Notes under the pieces: model-generated
Told to the model about the DNA's origin: nothing
The model's input: only the letters and a program-made list of their open reading frames with translations
Databases searched by the model: none
Assembly (NCBI GenBank): GCA_021202635.1
Contig: JAJQCQ010000096.1
Location: forward strand, 41,237-105,236
Source: Lachnospiraceae bacterium
Lineage (GTDB): Bacteria; Bacillota; Clostridia; Lachnospirales; Lachnospiraceae
Reading direction: 5' to 3'
DNA: 64,000 nucleotides
Part shown: one piece after another, positions 1 to 8,552 of the stretch
Position numbering within the stretch: the first letter of the stretch is position 1
Layout of the letters: each line of letters begins with the position of its first letter
Made by a program: the position numbers and the translations under genes

Positions 1-1
1 T

Positions 2-1507
2 CCGCGCATGGCCGAGAGCCTGGGGAATGTGGACACGGAGCATGAGGCGCCAATTGACTTTGACATTACAAATCCGAAATTTCTGGAGGCGTATTTTGAC
101 TGCGTTCTCCACCCGGAGGAGGATCGTGGGGTAGATTTCTGGTGGATTGACTGGCAGCAGGGCAATACTACAAAAATTCCCGGACTGGATCCGCTGTGGA
201 TGCTGAACCACTATCACTATCTGGACAATGCCCGCGATGGAAAGCGGCCGATGACCTTTTCCAGGTACGCGGGGCCGGGTTCCCACCGCTATCCGATTGG
301 CTTTTCCGGTGATACGGTCATGACATGGGCTTCGCTGGATTTTCAGCCGTATTTCACAAGCACAGCCTCAAATATTGGCTATGGCTGGTGGAGCCACGAT
401 ATCGGCGGGCATATGCGGGGGTATAAAAACAATGATATGGCGGCGCGCTGGTTGCAGTATGGTGTATTTTCACCGATTAACCGTCTGCACAGCTCGAAGA
501 GCGAATTTAACGGAAAAGAGCCGTGGCGTTATCCGGAAGAGATCGCGGGCGTGATGACCGATTTCCTTCGTCTTCGTCATGAACTGCTGCCCTACCTGTA
601 TACGATGAATTACCGCGCGTATCAGGAAAATCTGCCTCTGACCCTGCCGATGTATTACGATTATCCGACAGCGAGGGAAGCTTATCAGGTGAAGAATCAA
701 TATCTCTTCGGCACGGCGTTCCTGGTTGCTCCGATCACGACGCCGGAGATCGCCGGTATTGACCGGGGCAAAGTACATGTGTGGCTGCCGGAAGGGCGGT
801 ATATCGACTTCTTTACGGGAATGCTGTACTCTGGTGGGCGCGAGCTGGATATGTACCGCGACATCCATTCCATCCCGGTGCTGGCAAAAGCGGGTGCGAT
901 CGTTCCCACGACTCCGGAAATTATCGGCCAGGCGGCGACAGGGAACCCGCGAAGGCTCAGCATCTGTGTTTTTGGCGGGGCGGACGGTACATTTACGCTC
1001 TATGAGGATGACAATGAGACCTGTGCGTATCAGAGCGGAGACTGTGCGATGACCGCGATGGCATTTGACTGGGAGCAGGGAATCTTTACTATCGAGGGAG
1101 CAAAAGGAAATCTGACTTTGCTTCCTGAAGAAAGGATTTACGAAGTGTGTTTCTATGGGGTAAAAGACTCTGCTGTGGTGGCTGAGGCCGACGGTGAGCG
1201 CGTCGAGGTGCAAAAAGAATATGACCCGGTTCTGGGCTGCCTGCGGGTAGGTCTTCCGGAGCTCCCCCCTGGCCAGTCCGTCCGGGTCACGATATTGCAG
1301 GCAGCCCTGCGGGAGAACGATGTGACCGGACAGGTTTTCGACCTTCTGAATCGCGCAGAAATTGATTTTGTGGTCAAAGAAAAAGTCTATTCCCTGGTGA
1401 AAAAAACCGTTCCGACCTCTGTCAAAGTGGCAGAGCTTCATTCGCAGAGGCTTGATGCGGAGCTGGCAGGGGCAGTCACGGAGATCCTGACCGCGTATGT
1501 GAAGTGA
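2..1507 (+). CDS. GH31 alpha-glucosidase, C-terminal part (5' end outside window)
   Basis: The frame is open to the left edge, so the true start lies upstream; about 501 codons are visible. This is a glycoside hydrolase family 31 enzyme that would release alpha-D-glucose from oligosaccharide ends with retention. The catalytic-nucleophile region reads FWWIDWQQG (Asp near base 149). The acid/base Asp lies in GFSGDT (near base 310), and SHDIGG follows, all typical of the GH31 barrel. After the barrel come a beta-sandwich and a domain containing FTLYEDD, also usual for the family. No signal peptide can be judged. A GH13 glucosidase starts 70 bp downstream on the same strand, so the pair probably forms an alpha-glucoside operon. 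The last 60 or so residues (FDLLNRAEIDFVVKE onward) look like an extra C-terminal tail. Confidence 0.93.
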   Translation, partial: PRMAESLGNVDTEHEAPIDFDITNPKFLEAYFDCVLHPEEDRGVDFWWIDWQQGNTTKIPGLDPLWMLNHYHYLDNARDGKRPMTFSRYAGPGSHRYPIGFSGDTVMTWASLDFQPYFTSTASNIGYGWWSHDIGGHMRGYKNNDMAARWLQYGVFSPINRLHSSKSEFNGKEPWRYPEEIAGVMTDFLRLRHELLPYLYTMNYRAYQENLPLTLPMYYDYPTAREAYQVKNQYLFGTAFLVAPITTPEIAGIDRGKVHVWLPEGRYIDFFTGMLYSGGRELDMYRDIHSIPVLAKAGAIVPTTPEIIGQAATGNPRRLSICVFGGADGTFTLYEDDNETCAYQSGDCAMTAMAFDWEQGIFTIEGAKGNLTLLPEERIYEVCFYGVKDSAVVAEADGERVEVQKEYDPVLGCLRVGLPELPPGQSVRVTILQAALRENDVTGQVFDLLNRAEIDFVVKEKVYSLVKKTVPTSVKVAELHSQRLDAELAGAVTEILTAYVK

Positions 1508-1577
1508 AAAATTTCCGGGAAGTGGAAGAGCGTGGCAATCGCGCAGGACGATCGAGGAGCTTTAGGAGGGAAACAAT

Positions 1578-3122
1578 ATGCCAAAGTGGTTAAAAGACGC
1601 AGTATTTTACGAAATTTATCCGCAGTCCTTTTATGACACAAACGGGGACGGGATCGGTGATTTTAACGGAATCATCGAAAAACTGGATTACATAAAAAGT
1701 CTGGGATGCAATGCCCTGTGGATCAATCCGTGCTATGACTCGCCGTTTAAGGATGCGGGTTATGATGTGCGGGATTACAAAAAGGTCGCTCCGAGATATG
1801 GGACAAACAGCGATCTGTATCGTCTGTTCGGGGAAGCGCACAGGAGAGGGATGCATGTGCTGCTTGACCTCGTGCCGGGACATACCTCGGAGGAACATGC
1901 GTGGTTCCTCGAAAGCCAGAAAGCCGGGAAAAACGAATATTCTAACCGCTACGTCTGGACAAACGTGGCCTTTCAGCCTGCGAAGGGTTTTCCCTACATC
2001 GGCGGCGAGAGTGAACGTGACGGCGTATATCTGCTGAACTTCTTCAAGTGCCAGCCAGCGTTGAATTATGGTTTCCAAAGATGCGAGGAAGACTGGCAGC
2101 TGCCGCCGGATCATCCGGACTGCATTGCCACACGCGAAGCGATGAAAGATGTGATGCGTTTCTGGCTCGACCACGGCTGTGATGGATTCCGCGTGGATAT
2201 GGCGGGCTCTCTTGTAAAGAATGATGATGAAAAGAAAACCGGTACTTCCGCGCTCTGGAAAAACGTGCGCGAGATGCTTGATGAGGAATACCCGGAGGCC
2301 GCAATGGTATCGGAGTGGAATGAGCCGATGGCGGCGATCAATCAGGGCGGTTTCCATATGGATTTTTTCCTGAACGGGAAAGACAACGGATACACCACAC
2401 TGCTGCGCGACTACGAGAGTGGAGAGGATAACAGCTTCTTCCGAAAAGACGGAAAGGGCGATATCACCCGTTTTCTGGAGGAGTATGTCCCGCGCTATAT
2501 GGCTACGAAGGAGAATGGTTACTACTGCCTGCTCACCTGCAACCATGATACCATGCGCCCGAAATACAATCTGGATGATACCGAATTAAAAATTGCCTAT
2601 GCCTTCCTGTTCACCATGCCAGGTGTCCCTTACCTCTATTATGGGGATGAGATTGGCATGCGCTACCTGGACATCCCGACAAAAGAGGGCGGTTATGCCC
2701 GCACGGGCTCCCGTACACCGATGCAGTGGAATGACGGGAAAAACGCAGGATTCTCTACTTGTCCGGCAGACGCGCTTTACCTTCCGGTGGACACTGCGGC
2801 GGATGCTCCAAACGTAGCGGCGCAGGAAGCCGATGCGGATTCCCTGCTAAACACGGTGCGGACCCTGCTTTCTCTGCGTCATGAGCAGGAAGATCTCCAG
2901 GCGGACGCGGAATTCGAGGTACTATACGCCGAGAGCGGGAAGCTCCCGTTTGTGTATCGCAGGGGCGACCTGCTTCTCACCCTGAACCCATCCGCAGAGC
3001 GCGTAAGCGCACCGGTGGCCGTGACCGGCAAAGAGAAAAAATTACTTTTCTCAATCGGAAGCGGAGAGATAAACAGCGGGGAAATAACGCTGGAGCCACA
3101 GTCCTTTCTTGTATGGAAGTAA
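1578..3122 (+). CDS. GH13 alpha-glucosidase (oligo-1,6-glucosidase-like), copy 1
   Basis: A cytosolic 514-residue enzyme of glycoside hydrolase family 13, with no signal peptide. The start ATG follows TTTAGGAGGGAAACAAT, a strong ribosome binding site. Visible catalytic residues are Asp207 (DGFRVDM, nucleophile), Glu246 (MVSEWNEP, acid/base) and Asp324 (TCNHD, transition-state stabiliser). The N-terminal FYEIYPQSFYDTNGDG block is the usual opening of oligosaccharide-acting GH13 glucosidases. It follows the GH31 gene and probably shares its transcript, so malto- or isomalto-oligosaccharides are plausible substrates. A near-duplicate lies at 37985-39529, behind an AraC-type regulator. Exact specificity (alpha-1,4, alpha-1,6, sucrose or trehalose) cannot be read from the motifs. 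Confidence 0.93.
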   Translation: MPKWLKDAVFYEIYPQSFYDTNGDGIGDFNGIIEKLDYIKSLGCNALWINPCYDSPFKDAGYDVRDYKKVAPRYGTNSDLYRLFGEAHRRGMHVLLDLVPGHTSEEHAWFLESQKAGKNEYSNRYVWTNVAFQPAKGFPYIGGESERDGVYLLNFFKCQPALNYGFQRCEEDWQLPPDHPDCIATREAMKDVMRFWLDHGCDGFRVDMAGSLVKNDDEKKTGTSALWKNVREMLDEEYPEAAMVSEWNEPMAAINQGGFHMDFFLNGKDNGYTTLLRDYESGEDNSFFRKDGKGDITRFLEEYVPRYMATKENGYYCLLTCNHDTMRPKYNLDDTELKIAYAFLFTMPGVPYLYYGDEIGMRYLDIPTKEGGYARTGSRTPMQWNDGKNAGFSTCPADALYLPVDTAADAPNVAAQEADADSLLNTVRTLLSLRHEQEDLQADAEFEVLYAESGKLPFVYRRGDLLLTLNPSAERVSAPVAVTGKEKKLLFSIGSGEINSGEITLEPQSFLVWK

Positions 3123-3201
3123 TAGAAGAACGACAGATAGAGAAAAGAGCTACAGTGCTATCACATGTTCTGTAGTATTATTCTGAATGAGAGGTTCTGT
3201 T

Positions 3202-3253
3202 GCTGTTCACAACTCTTGCCGTAAGATATTCGGGTGAGGGTTGTGAACGCAGC
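3202..3253. repeat. Palindromic intergenic repeat (GTTCACAAC / GTTGTGAAC)
   Basis: GTTCACAAC at 3205-3213 pairs with GTTGTGAAC at 3240-3248, flanked by GCTG and GCAGC. The layout resembles the GTTACTGGTCACAAC elements at 27948 and 61109. There is no U-run after it. It sits in the 364-bp gap after the GH13 gene, which otherwise holds the promoter-like repeat at 3258 and the operator region at 3390. Confidence 0.55.
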
Positions 3254-3257
3254 GGAA

Positions 3258-3297
3258 CCACTTTTTTATTGACTTACACGATAATATCACATATAAA
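3258..3297 (+). repeat. Direct-repeat copy of the purF promoter segment
   Basis: CCACTTTTTTATTGACTTAC (3258-3277) is identical to 4914-4933 in front of purF, and the following 20 bases are nearly the same. The copy keeps TTGACT (3269-3274), a 17-bp spacer and TATAAA (3292-3297), so it could itself act as a promoter. The two copies bracket the AAA/DUF4143 gene, which suggests that the segment was duplicated when that gene was inserted. Confidence 0.7.
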
Positions 3298-3389
3298 CTG
3301 CGGATATAAGTTCACTTTTGGGGGATATTGCAATAAAAATTCGGAAAAAAATCTTTCAGAAAAAACTGGAAATGTTCTTAGGTTGATGA

Positions 3390-3447
3390 TATAATATACG
3401 AAATGTTGATTAAATCAACATTTTAGAATCTTGAAATGTTGATTAAA
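3390..3447 (+). promoter_or_regulatory. Promoter -10 with palindromic operator in front of the ATPase gene
   Basis: A TATAAT box (3390-3395) is followed at once by a 23-bp near-perfect palindrome (3401-3423, AAATGTTGATT and its reverse complement around one central base). The left arm, AAATGTTGATTAAA, recurs as a direct repeat at 3434-3447. A site overlapping the expected transcription start and repeated 33 bp further on is what an autorepressor or partner repressor would use. A looser inverted motif, GAACAT...ATGTTC, follows the gene at 4793-4813. The regulator itself is unknown. Confidence 0.5.
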
Positions 3448-3486
3448 CACGATAACAGAATGTATTATGTCAATCTGAGGTGCTTT

Positions 3487-4794
3487 ATGCTGAAAAGAAA
3501 AGTGACAGATGATATTAAAAAATGGATCGGTTCAAAAGAAAAGAAATGTCTGATCGTCCAGGGTGCCAGACAAACTGGAAAAACATACATTATTGAACGA
3601 TTTGCAGAAGAGAACTATGAGGAACTTGTTGAAATCAATTTTAAGCAGATGCCTTCTGCAATGGATATTTTTGCCGGTGATCTTACGGTAGACAATATGA
3701 TTCTGTCTATGCGTTTTCGATTTCCCGAAAAGAAAATCATTCCCGGGAAAACGATGATTTTTCTCGATGAGATTCAGGAATGCCGGGAAGCCATTACATC
3801 ACTCAAGTTTTGGGCAATTGATAACCGATTCGATGTGATTGCATCAGGATCACTTCTGGGAATAGACTATAAACGCGCATCGTCTTATCCGGTTGGATAT
3901 GTTGATTATCTGAGGATGTACGGACTTGATTTTGAAGAATTTCTTTGGGGTATGGGGATATCGGAAGATATGATCGGGAGCCTTTGCGGTTATTTTCATT
4001 CAAAAAAGGTAATCCCGGAGGCAATTCATTCTCAAATGATGAGCTATTACAGACAGTATGTCGCAACGGGCGGTATGCCGGAAGTGGTACAAAGGTATGA
4101 AGATACAAAGGATTTCAGGGAAGTTGACCGGATCCAAAGGAGCCTCTTGCAGGGATATCAGTATGACATAGCACATTATGCGACGGCGGAAGAAAAAGTA
4201 AAAGCAGAGAAATGCTATCTTTCTCTTGCAAAGCAGCTGTTGGATAAAGAAAATCATAAATTTCAATATAAAGAAGTTGAGCATGGCGGCAGGGCGCAAA
4301 AATATTTTTCGAGTATTGAGTGGTTGCTTCGTGCAGATATGGTGCATTTATGCAAACTTGTGACAGATGTCAGGTTTGATTTAGATGATTATGCAAGAGA
4401 TGATTTTTTCAGAGCTTATACAACCGATTTGTCATTGCTGATGGCGATGAAAGACTTCTCGTTAAAACAGCATATTGTAGAAAATACTATGGCCGGAAAT
4501 ACCAAAGGAGGTATATTTGAATGTGCAGCAGCAGATGCACTTTATAAAAAAGGGTATCCGTTATATTTTTATAAAAATGAGACTACAAAAAAGGAAATTG
4601 ATGTAATCATCCAAAAAGACGGAAACATTCTTCCGATTGAGGTTAAGAGCGGAAATACACGGGCAAGTTTGCTGAAGTCATTTATGAAAAATCACAAAGA
4701 TATTTGCTTTGGATATAAGTTTGCAGATGGCAATATAGGTGAGAGCGAGGATCGCATTCTTATGCTGCCTTTATATATGATTGGATTTATCTGA
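3487..4794 (+). CDS. AAA+ ATPase with DUF4143 domain
   Basis: A protein of 435 residues from the ATG at 3487, chosen because GAGGTG lies 4 bp before it; an in-frame ATG at 3436 has no ribosome binding site and falls in the operator repeat. The N-terminal AAA_14-type ATPase has Walker A GARQTGKT (residues 26-33) and Walker B MIFLDEIQE. The C-terminal DUF4143 region ends in EIDVIIQ...IEVKSG, resembling the D-(x)n-ExK core of PD-(D/E)XK nuclease folds. Such ATPases are common, mobile and poorly understood; roles in toxin-antitoxin or defence functions have been proposed. The gene is visibly more A+T-rich than its neighbours, stands alone, and lies between direct repeats of the purF promoter, so it looks recently acquired. 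Confidence 0.88.
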   Translation: MLKRKVTDDIKKWIGSKEKKCLIVQGARQTGKTYIIERFAEENYEELVEINFKQMPSAMDIFAGDLTVDNMILSMRFRFPEKKIIPGKTMIFLDEIQECREAITSLKFWAIDNRFDVIASGSLLGIDYKRASSYPVGYVDYLRMYGLDFEEFLWGMGISEDMIGSLCGYFHSKKVIPEAIHSQMMSYYRQYVATGGMPEVVQRYEDTKDFREVDRIQRSLLQGYQYDIAHYATAEEKVKAEKCYLSLAKQLLDKENHKFQYKEVEHGGRAQKYFSSIEWLLRADMVHLCKLVTDVRFDLDDYARDDFFRAYTTDLSLLMAMKDFSLKQHIVENTMAGNTKGGIFECAAADALYKKGYPLYFYKNETTKKEIDVIIQKDGNILPIEVKSGNTRASLLKSFMKNHKDICFGYKFADGNIGESEDRILMLPLYMIGFI

Positions 4795-4829
4795 ACATTT
4801 TGATTAGATGTTCACCGACATTATAGAGG

Positions 4830-4914
4830 TTAACTTTTGTGACATTGACCTCGGTAAATGCGATGATCTTCCATGATTTTCAGTTCGTCTGCTTTTGTCA
4901 AGTGCGGACGTATC
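4830..4914 (-). pseudogene. Possible 3' remnant of a lost coding sequence
   Basis: Reading the minus strand from about 4914 to a TAA at 4830-4832 gives an uninterrupted charged peptide of about 27 residues (including HLTKADELKIMEDHRIY) ending in YRGQCHKS. It has no start codon or ribosome binding site, and it is cut off exactly at the promoter repeat. It reads like the tail of a mobile-element or ATPase-type gene, but the family is not recognised and a chance open frame is possible. Confidence 0.25.
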
Positions 4915-4954
4915 CACTTTTTTATTGACTTACCCTGACGATATCATATATAAT
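4914..4954 (+). promoter_or_regulatory. purF promoter (second copy of the direct repeat)
   Basis: TTGACT (4925-4930), an 18-bp spacer and TATAAT (4949-4954) form a strong sigma-A promoter. The ATG at 4953 overlaps the -10 box and so cannot start translation. This places the purF start downstream, at 4995. No purine riboswitch aptamer was seen between 4795 and 4914. Confidence 0.75.
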
Positions 4955-4994
4955 GTCGAAGGGCATTTTCGGATGGCAGGATGAGGTGAGACGG

Positions 4995-6542
4995 ATGAAT
5001 CTTGGACAGACAGAACCGATTTACGAGCAACAGGAACCGATGGATGAGCTGCGCGAGGAGTGCGGCGTATTCGGCATATATGATTTTTCGGGGGAGGATG
5101 TTGCTTCCACGATTTATTATGGATTGTTTGCACTGCAGCACCGCGGCCAGGAAAGCTGCGGCATCGCGGTCAGTGATACGAACGGCCCCAAGGGCAAGGT
5201 GCTTTCTCATAAGGGCATGGGCCTGGTGAATGAAGTATTTACCGGGGAACATCTCGCGCAGATGAAGGGCGATATCGGCGTAGGCCATGTCCGTTATTCG
5301 ACAGCGGGCGGCAGTACCCGGGAAAATGCGCAGCCGCTGGTGCTGAACTATGTAAAAGGAACCCTGGCGCTGGCGCACAATGGCAATCTGGTCAACACGC
5401 CGGAGCTGCGCAGAGAGCTGGAGCTGGGCGGAGCGATTTTCCAGACGACGATTGATACCGAAGTGATTGCCTACCACATCGCGCGGGAGCGCGTACGGAC
5501 AAGAAATGTAGAAGAAGCGGTAGCGAATGCGATGAAGAAGCTGAAAGGCGCGTATTCGCTTATTATCATGTCTCCGCGCAAGCTGATCGGCGCGCGGGAT
5601 CCCTATGGGTTCCGGCCGCTCTGTATCGGAAAACGGGATCACGCCTACATTCTGGCGTCGGAGACCTGCGCCCTGGATACGATCGGAGCGGAGTATGTCC
5701 GCGATGTGGAGCCGGGCGAGATTGTGACGATCACACCCAAAAATACAGTTGTGTCATCGACGGAAAAGCATTATATACAGGGAGGAATTCCCTCCAGGGA
5801 AGAGGAGCTGGATGCAGAAGCGGCTATTGCGTCGAACCGTACGATGTGCTTCCCGCCGGAGCGGCAGTGTGAGACGGCGCGGTGTGTGTTTGAATATATT
5901 TACTTTGGCAGGGCAGACAGCTATCTGGATGGCGTCAGTGTTTACGATTCCCGCATCCGCGCGGGGCGTTATCTGGCGATGGATTCGCCGGTGGAGGCAG
6001 ACCTGGTGGTTGGCGTACCGGAGTCCGGTAATGTTGCGGCCCTTGGTTATTCACTGGAATCCGGCATCCCCTACGGGATGGCGTTTATGAAAAACAGTTA
6101 CGTAGGACGTACCTTTATTAAGCCCGGACAGAGCAGCCGCGAGTCGAGTGTGCGCGTGAAGCTGAATGTCCTGCGGGAAGCGGTCGAGGGCAAGCGTGTC
6201 ATCATGATTGATGACTCGATTGTCCGCGGTACAACCAGCGACCGGATCGTGCGGATGCTGCGCGACGCCGGGGCAAAGGAGGTACATATGCGTGTCAGCT
6301 CCCCGCCGTTCCTTTATCCGTGTTATTTTGGAACAGACGTACCGGCACGGGAGCAGCTGATCGCTTACAACCGTGAGATCGAAGACATCCGCCGCATCAT
6401 CGGCGCGGACAGCCTGGCTTATCTGAGCCTGGAACGGCTGCCGGAGCTGACCGGCGGGCTGCCGATCTGCAACGGGTGCTTTACCGGGAAATATCCGATG
6501 GATCCGCCGAGTGAGGATATTAGGGGAGACTACATACATTAA
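4995..6542 (+). CDS. purF: Amidophosphoribosyltransferase
   Basis: Catalyses the first committed step of purine synthesis (PRPP plus glutamine to 5-phosphoribosylamine), in the cytosol. The start ATG at 4995 follows GAGGTGAG and gives 515 residues; the in-frame ATG at 4953 lies inside the -10 box and is rejected. The protein begins with a short propeptide, then Cys23 in ECGVFGIYDF, which would become the N-terminal glutamine amidotransferase nucleophile after processing. HRGQESCGI and GHVRYST follow. The C-terminal phosphoribosyltransferase domain has the PRPP loop VIMIDDSIVRGTTSD. Cys residues in the C-terminal part (NGCFTGKYP) fit the Fe-S-containing, Bacillus-type enzyme. purB follows after a 249-bp gap filled by a repeat element. 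Confidence 0.96.
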   Translation: MNLGQTEPIYEQQEPMDELREECGVFGIYDFSGEDVASTIYYGLFALQHRGQESCGIAVSDTNGPKGKVLSHKGMGLVNEVFTGEHLAQMKGDIGVGHVRYSTAGGSTRENAQPLVLNYVKGTLALAHNGNLVNTPELRRELELGGAIFQTTIDTEVIAYHIARERVRTRNVEEAVANAMKKLKGAYSLIIMSPRKLIGARDPYGFRPLCIGKRDHAYILASETCALDTIGAEYVRDVEPGEIVTITPKNTVVSSTEKHYIQGGIPSREEELDAEAAIASNRTMCFPPERQCETARCVFEYIYFGRADSYLDGVSVYDSRIRAGRYLAMDSPVEADLVVGVPESGNVAALGYSLESGIPYGMAFMKNSYVGRTFIKPGQSSRESSVRVKLNVLREAVEGKRVIMIDDSIVRGTTSDRIVRMLRDAGAKEVHMRVSSPPFLYPCYFGTDVPAREQLIAYNREIEDIRRIIGADSLAYLSLERLPELTGGLPICNGCFTGKYPMDPPSEDIRGDYIH

Positions 6543-6757
6543 CAGTCCAGAGCAGCAGCAAAATGAAAAAACAGGCCGTGCGGATTTATCCGCAAAGGAC
6601 TGGATTTTCATTTTGGGATGGGCGGGACGCCCATTAGCCACAGGCAGGAGCTGCGTAAGCAGCGTATAATTTGCGAAGCAAATGGGCCTGTGGCCTGCTG
6701 CACTGGACGGAGCGAAAAATCTATAACAATAGTCCAGAGCAGCAGCTGCGCTGGACG
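6543..6757. repeat. Palindromic intergenic repeat family A, with a collapsed copy
   Basis: The left end CAGTCCAGAGCAGCAGC (6543-6559) is mirrored by GCTGCACTGGACGG (6697-6710), giving a MITE-like element about 168 bp long. Inside are the hairpins GCGGATTTATCCGC (6580-6593) and ATGGGCGGGACGCCCAT (6618-6634). A collapsed palindrome, AGTCCAGAGCAGCAGCTGC, begins at 6731 and closes with GCTGGAC. The same left end and GCGGAT hairpin recur at 41523-41582 between pheS and pheT. There is no coding content. Confidence 0.75.
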
Positions 6758-6791
6758 AGGTGAAAACCTACATGAACAAGGAGATTTTACA

Positions 6792-8225
6792 ATGAGTACA
6801 GATATTTATCAGAGCCCGCTCTCGGAGCGGTATGCGAGCCGGGAAATGCAGTACATTTTCTCGCCGGATAAGAAGTTCCACACCTGGAGGCGGCTGTGGA
6901 TCGCCCTGGCGGAGACGGAGCAGGCGCTTGGTCTTGCTATTACGGATGAGCAGATTGCCCAGATGAAGGAGCATCAGGACGATATCAATTATGAGGTAGC
7001 GAAGGAGCGGGAGAAGGTTGTCCGCCATGACGTCATGTCTCATGTGTATGCTTATGGGGTGCAGTGCCCGAAGGCGAAGCCGATTATTCATCTTGGCGCG
7101 ACGTCCTGTTATGTGGGAGACAATACGGACATTATTGTCATGACAGAAGCCCTGCAGCTTGTGAAGAAAAAACTGGTCAATGTCATTGCACAGCTGAAGG
7201 ATTTTGCGTTAAAATATAAGGATCTTCCGACGCTTGCGTTTACGCATTTTCAGCCGGCGCAGCCGACGACCGTAGGCAAGCGGGCGACGCTCTGGACGCA
7301 GGAATTCCTGATGGACCTGGAGGATCTGGACTATGTTCTTTCTACGATGAAGCTGCTTGGCTCCAAGGGGACAACCGGTACCCAGGCGAGCTTTCTGGAG
7401 CTGTTTGACGGCGATCAGGAGAAGATCGACCAGATCGATCCCATGATTGCCGAGAAGATGGGCTTTTCCGCGTGTGTGGCGGTCTCCGGACAGACCTATT
7501 CGCGCAAGACGGATACAAGAGTGCTGAATGTGCTTGCCGGGATCGCGGCGAGCGCGCATAAGATGTCAAATGACATCCGTCTGCTGCAGCATCTGAAAGA
7601 GGTCGAGGAGCCATTTGAAAAGACACAGATTGGTTCTTCCGCGATGGCATACAAGCGTAACCCGATGCGCAGCGAGCGCATTGCTTCGCTGTCGCGCTAT
7701 GTCCTCTGCGACGCGCTGAATCCGGCGGTGACCTCGTCCTGCCAGTGGTTTGAGCGTACCCTGGACGATTCCGCGAACAAACGGCTGTCGATCCCGGAAG
7801 GGTTCCTGGCGGTAGACGGGATTCTGGATCTCTGCCTGAATGTCACCGATGGCCTGAAGGTTTATCCGAAGGTGATCGAGAAGCATCTGATGGCGGAGCT
7901 GCCGTTTATGGCGACAGAGAATATTATGATGGATGCAGTCAAGGCGGGCGGCGACCGGCAGGAGCTTCATGAGCGAATCCGGGAGCTGTCAATGGAAGCG
8001 GGCAGAACGGTCAAAGAAGAGGGTAAGGACAATAATCTTCTGGAGCTGATCGCGGCTGACCCGGCGTTTAACCTGTCACTGGAGGATTTGCAGAAATCGA
8101 TGGAACCGTCCCGCTATATCGGGCGCTCCAAAGAGCAGGTAGAGCGGTTTGCCAGGGATGTTGTGCAGCCGGTTCTTGAAGAGAATAAGGAGCTGCTCGG
8201 CGTAAAGGCAGAGATTAACGTGTAA
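6792..8225 (+). CDS. purB: Adenylosuccinate lyase
   Basis: Converts SAICAR to AICAR and adenylosuccinate to AMP plus fumarate. The start at 6792 follows AAGGAGATTTTACA and gives 477 residues; an upstream in-frame extension to 6618 lies inside the repeat element and is rejected. The fumarase/aspartase-superfamily signature is GSSAMAYKRNPMRSERI, containing the flexible catalytic loop. TFTHFQPAQPTTVGKR and the HLGATSCYVGDNTD block supply the other active-site regions. It lies after purF, and purA follows on the same strand, grouping the IMP-to-AMP steps. The gap to purA is 327 bp and contains strong hairpins, so the two may not be on one transcript. Confidence 0.96.
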   Translation: MSTDIYQSPLSERYASREMQYIFSPDKKFHTWRRLWIALAETEQALGLAITDEQIAQMKEHQDDINYEVAKEREKVVRHDVMSHVYAYGVQCPKAKPIIHLGATSCYVGDNTDIIVMTEALQLVKKKLVNVIAQLKDFALKYKDLPTLAFTHFQPAQPTTVGKRATLWTQEFLMDLEDLDYVLSTMKLLGSKGTTGTQASFLELFDGDQEKIDQIDPMIAEKMGFSACVAVSGQTYSRKTDTRVLNVLAGIAASAHKMSNDIRLLQHLKEVEEPFEKTQIGSSAMAYKRNPMRSERIASLSRYVLCDALNPAVTSSCQWFERTLDDSANKRLSIPEGFLAVDGILDLCLNVTDGLKVYPKVIEKHLMAELPFMATENIMMDAVKAGGDRQELHERIRELSMEAGRTVKEEGKDNNLLELIAADPAFNLSLEDLQKSMEPSRYIGRSKEQVERFARDVVQPVLEENKELLGVKAEINV

Positions 8226-8282
8226 TAACCTGCTTATTCTGCTCAGAGATGGAAGAGAAATGCCGTTCAAACCGAACCCTGC

Positions 8283-8403
8283 TATAGTGAACGACAAAAT
8301 TCTTTTGCCATTCACTATAAATGATGCACACAGACGCGCGAGGAATGGCTGCTTGCGCAGCCCCGCGTCTGGCGCAAAGTAAAACGACTTACGTCGTTTA
8401 CTA
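8283..8403. repeat. Cluster of three hairpins between purB and purA
   Basis: This 327-bp gap holds three consecutive palindromes. TATAGTGAA (8283-8291) pairs with TTCACTATA (8311-8319). AGACGCG (8332-8338) pairs with CGCGTCT (8364-8370) around an inner GGCTGC/GCAGCC. AGTAAA-CGAC pairs with GTCG-TTTACT (8379-8403). None is followed by a clear U-run. The outer TATAGTG and TTTACTATA motifs suggest a mobile palindromic unit. The rest of the gap is A+T-rich with nothing else recognised. Confidence 0.55.
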
Positions 8404-8552
8404 TAATTACAGAATGGTTTGGGAGAACGTTGATTCGCAATTATTTTAAATAGTTGTGTGAATCCTACATAAAAAACACAGATGAAATCATTGATAAAAA
8501 CTGTGAAACGTATGGTTTTGAACATGGTTTCACGGAAAGGCGGTAAATTTAT

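Noticed and set aside
470..1441. Long minus-strand open frame opposite the GH31 gene
   Set aside because: It is a shadow of a strongly coding gene, with no family motif and no ribosome binding site.
4795..4914. Purine riboswitch before purF
   Set aside because: The conserved purine aptamer core and its three-stem layout were not found.
4953..4994. Upstream ATG as the purF start
   Set aside because: It overlaps the TATAAT -10 box, so it cannot be in the transcript from that promoter. A good ribosome binding site precedes the ATG at 4995.
8283..8403. Terminator of purB
   Set aside because: Three good hairpins exist but none is followed by a U-run, so they are listed as a repeat cluster instead.
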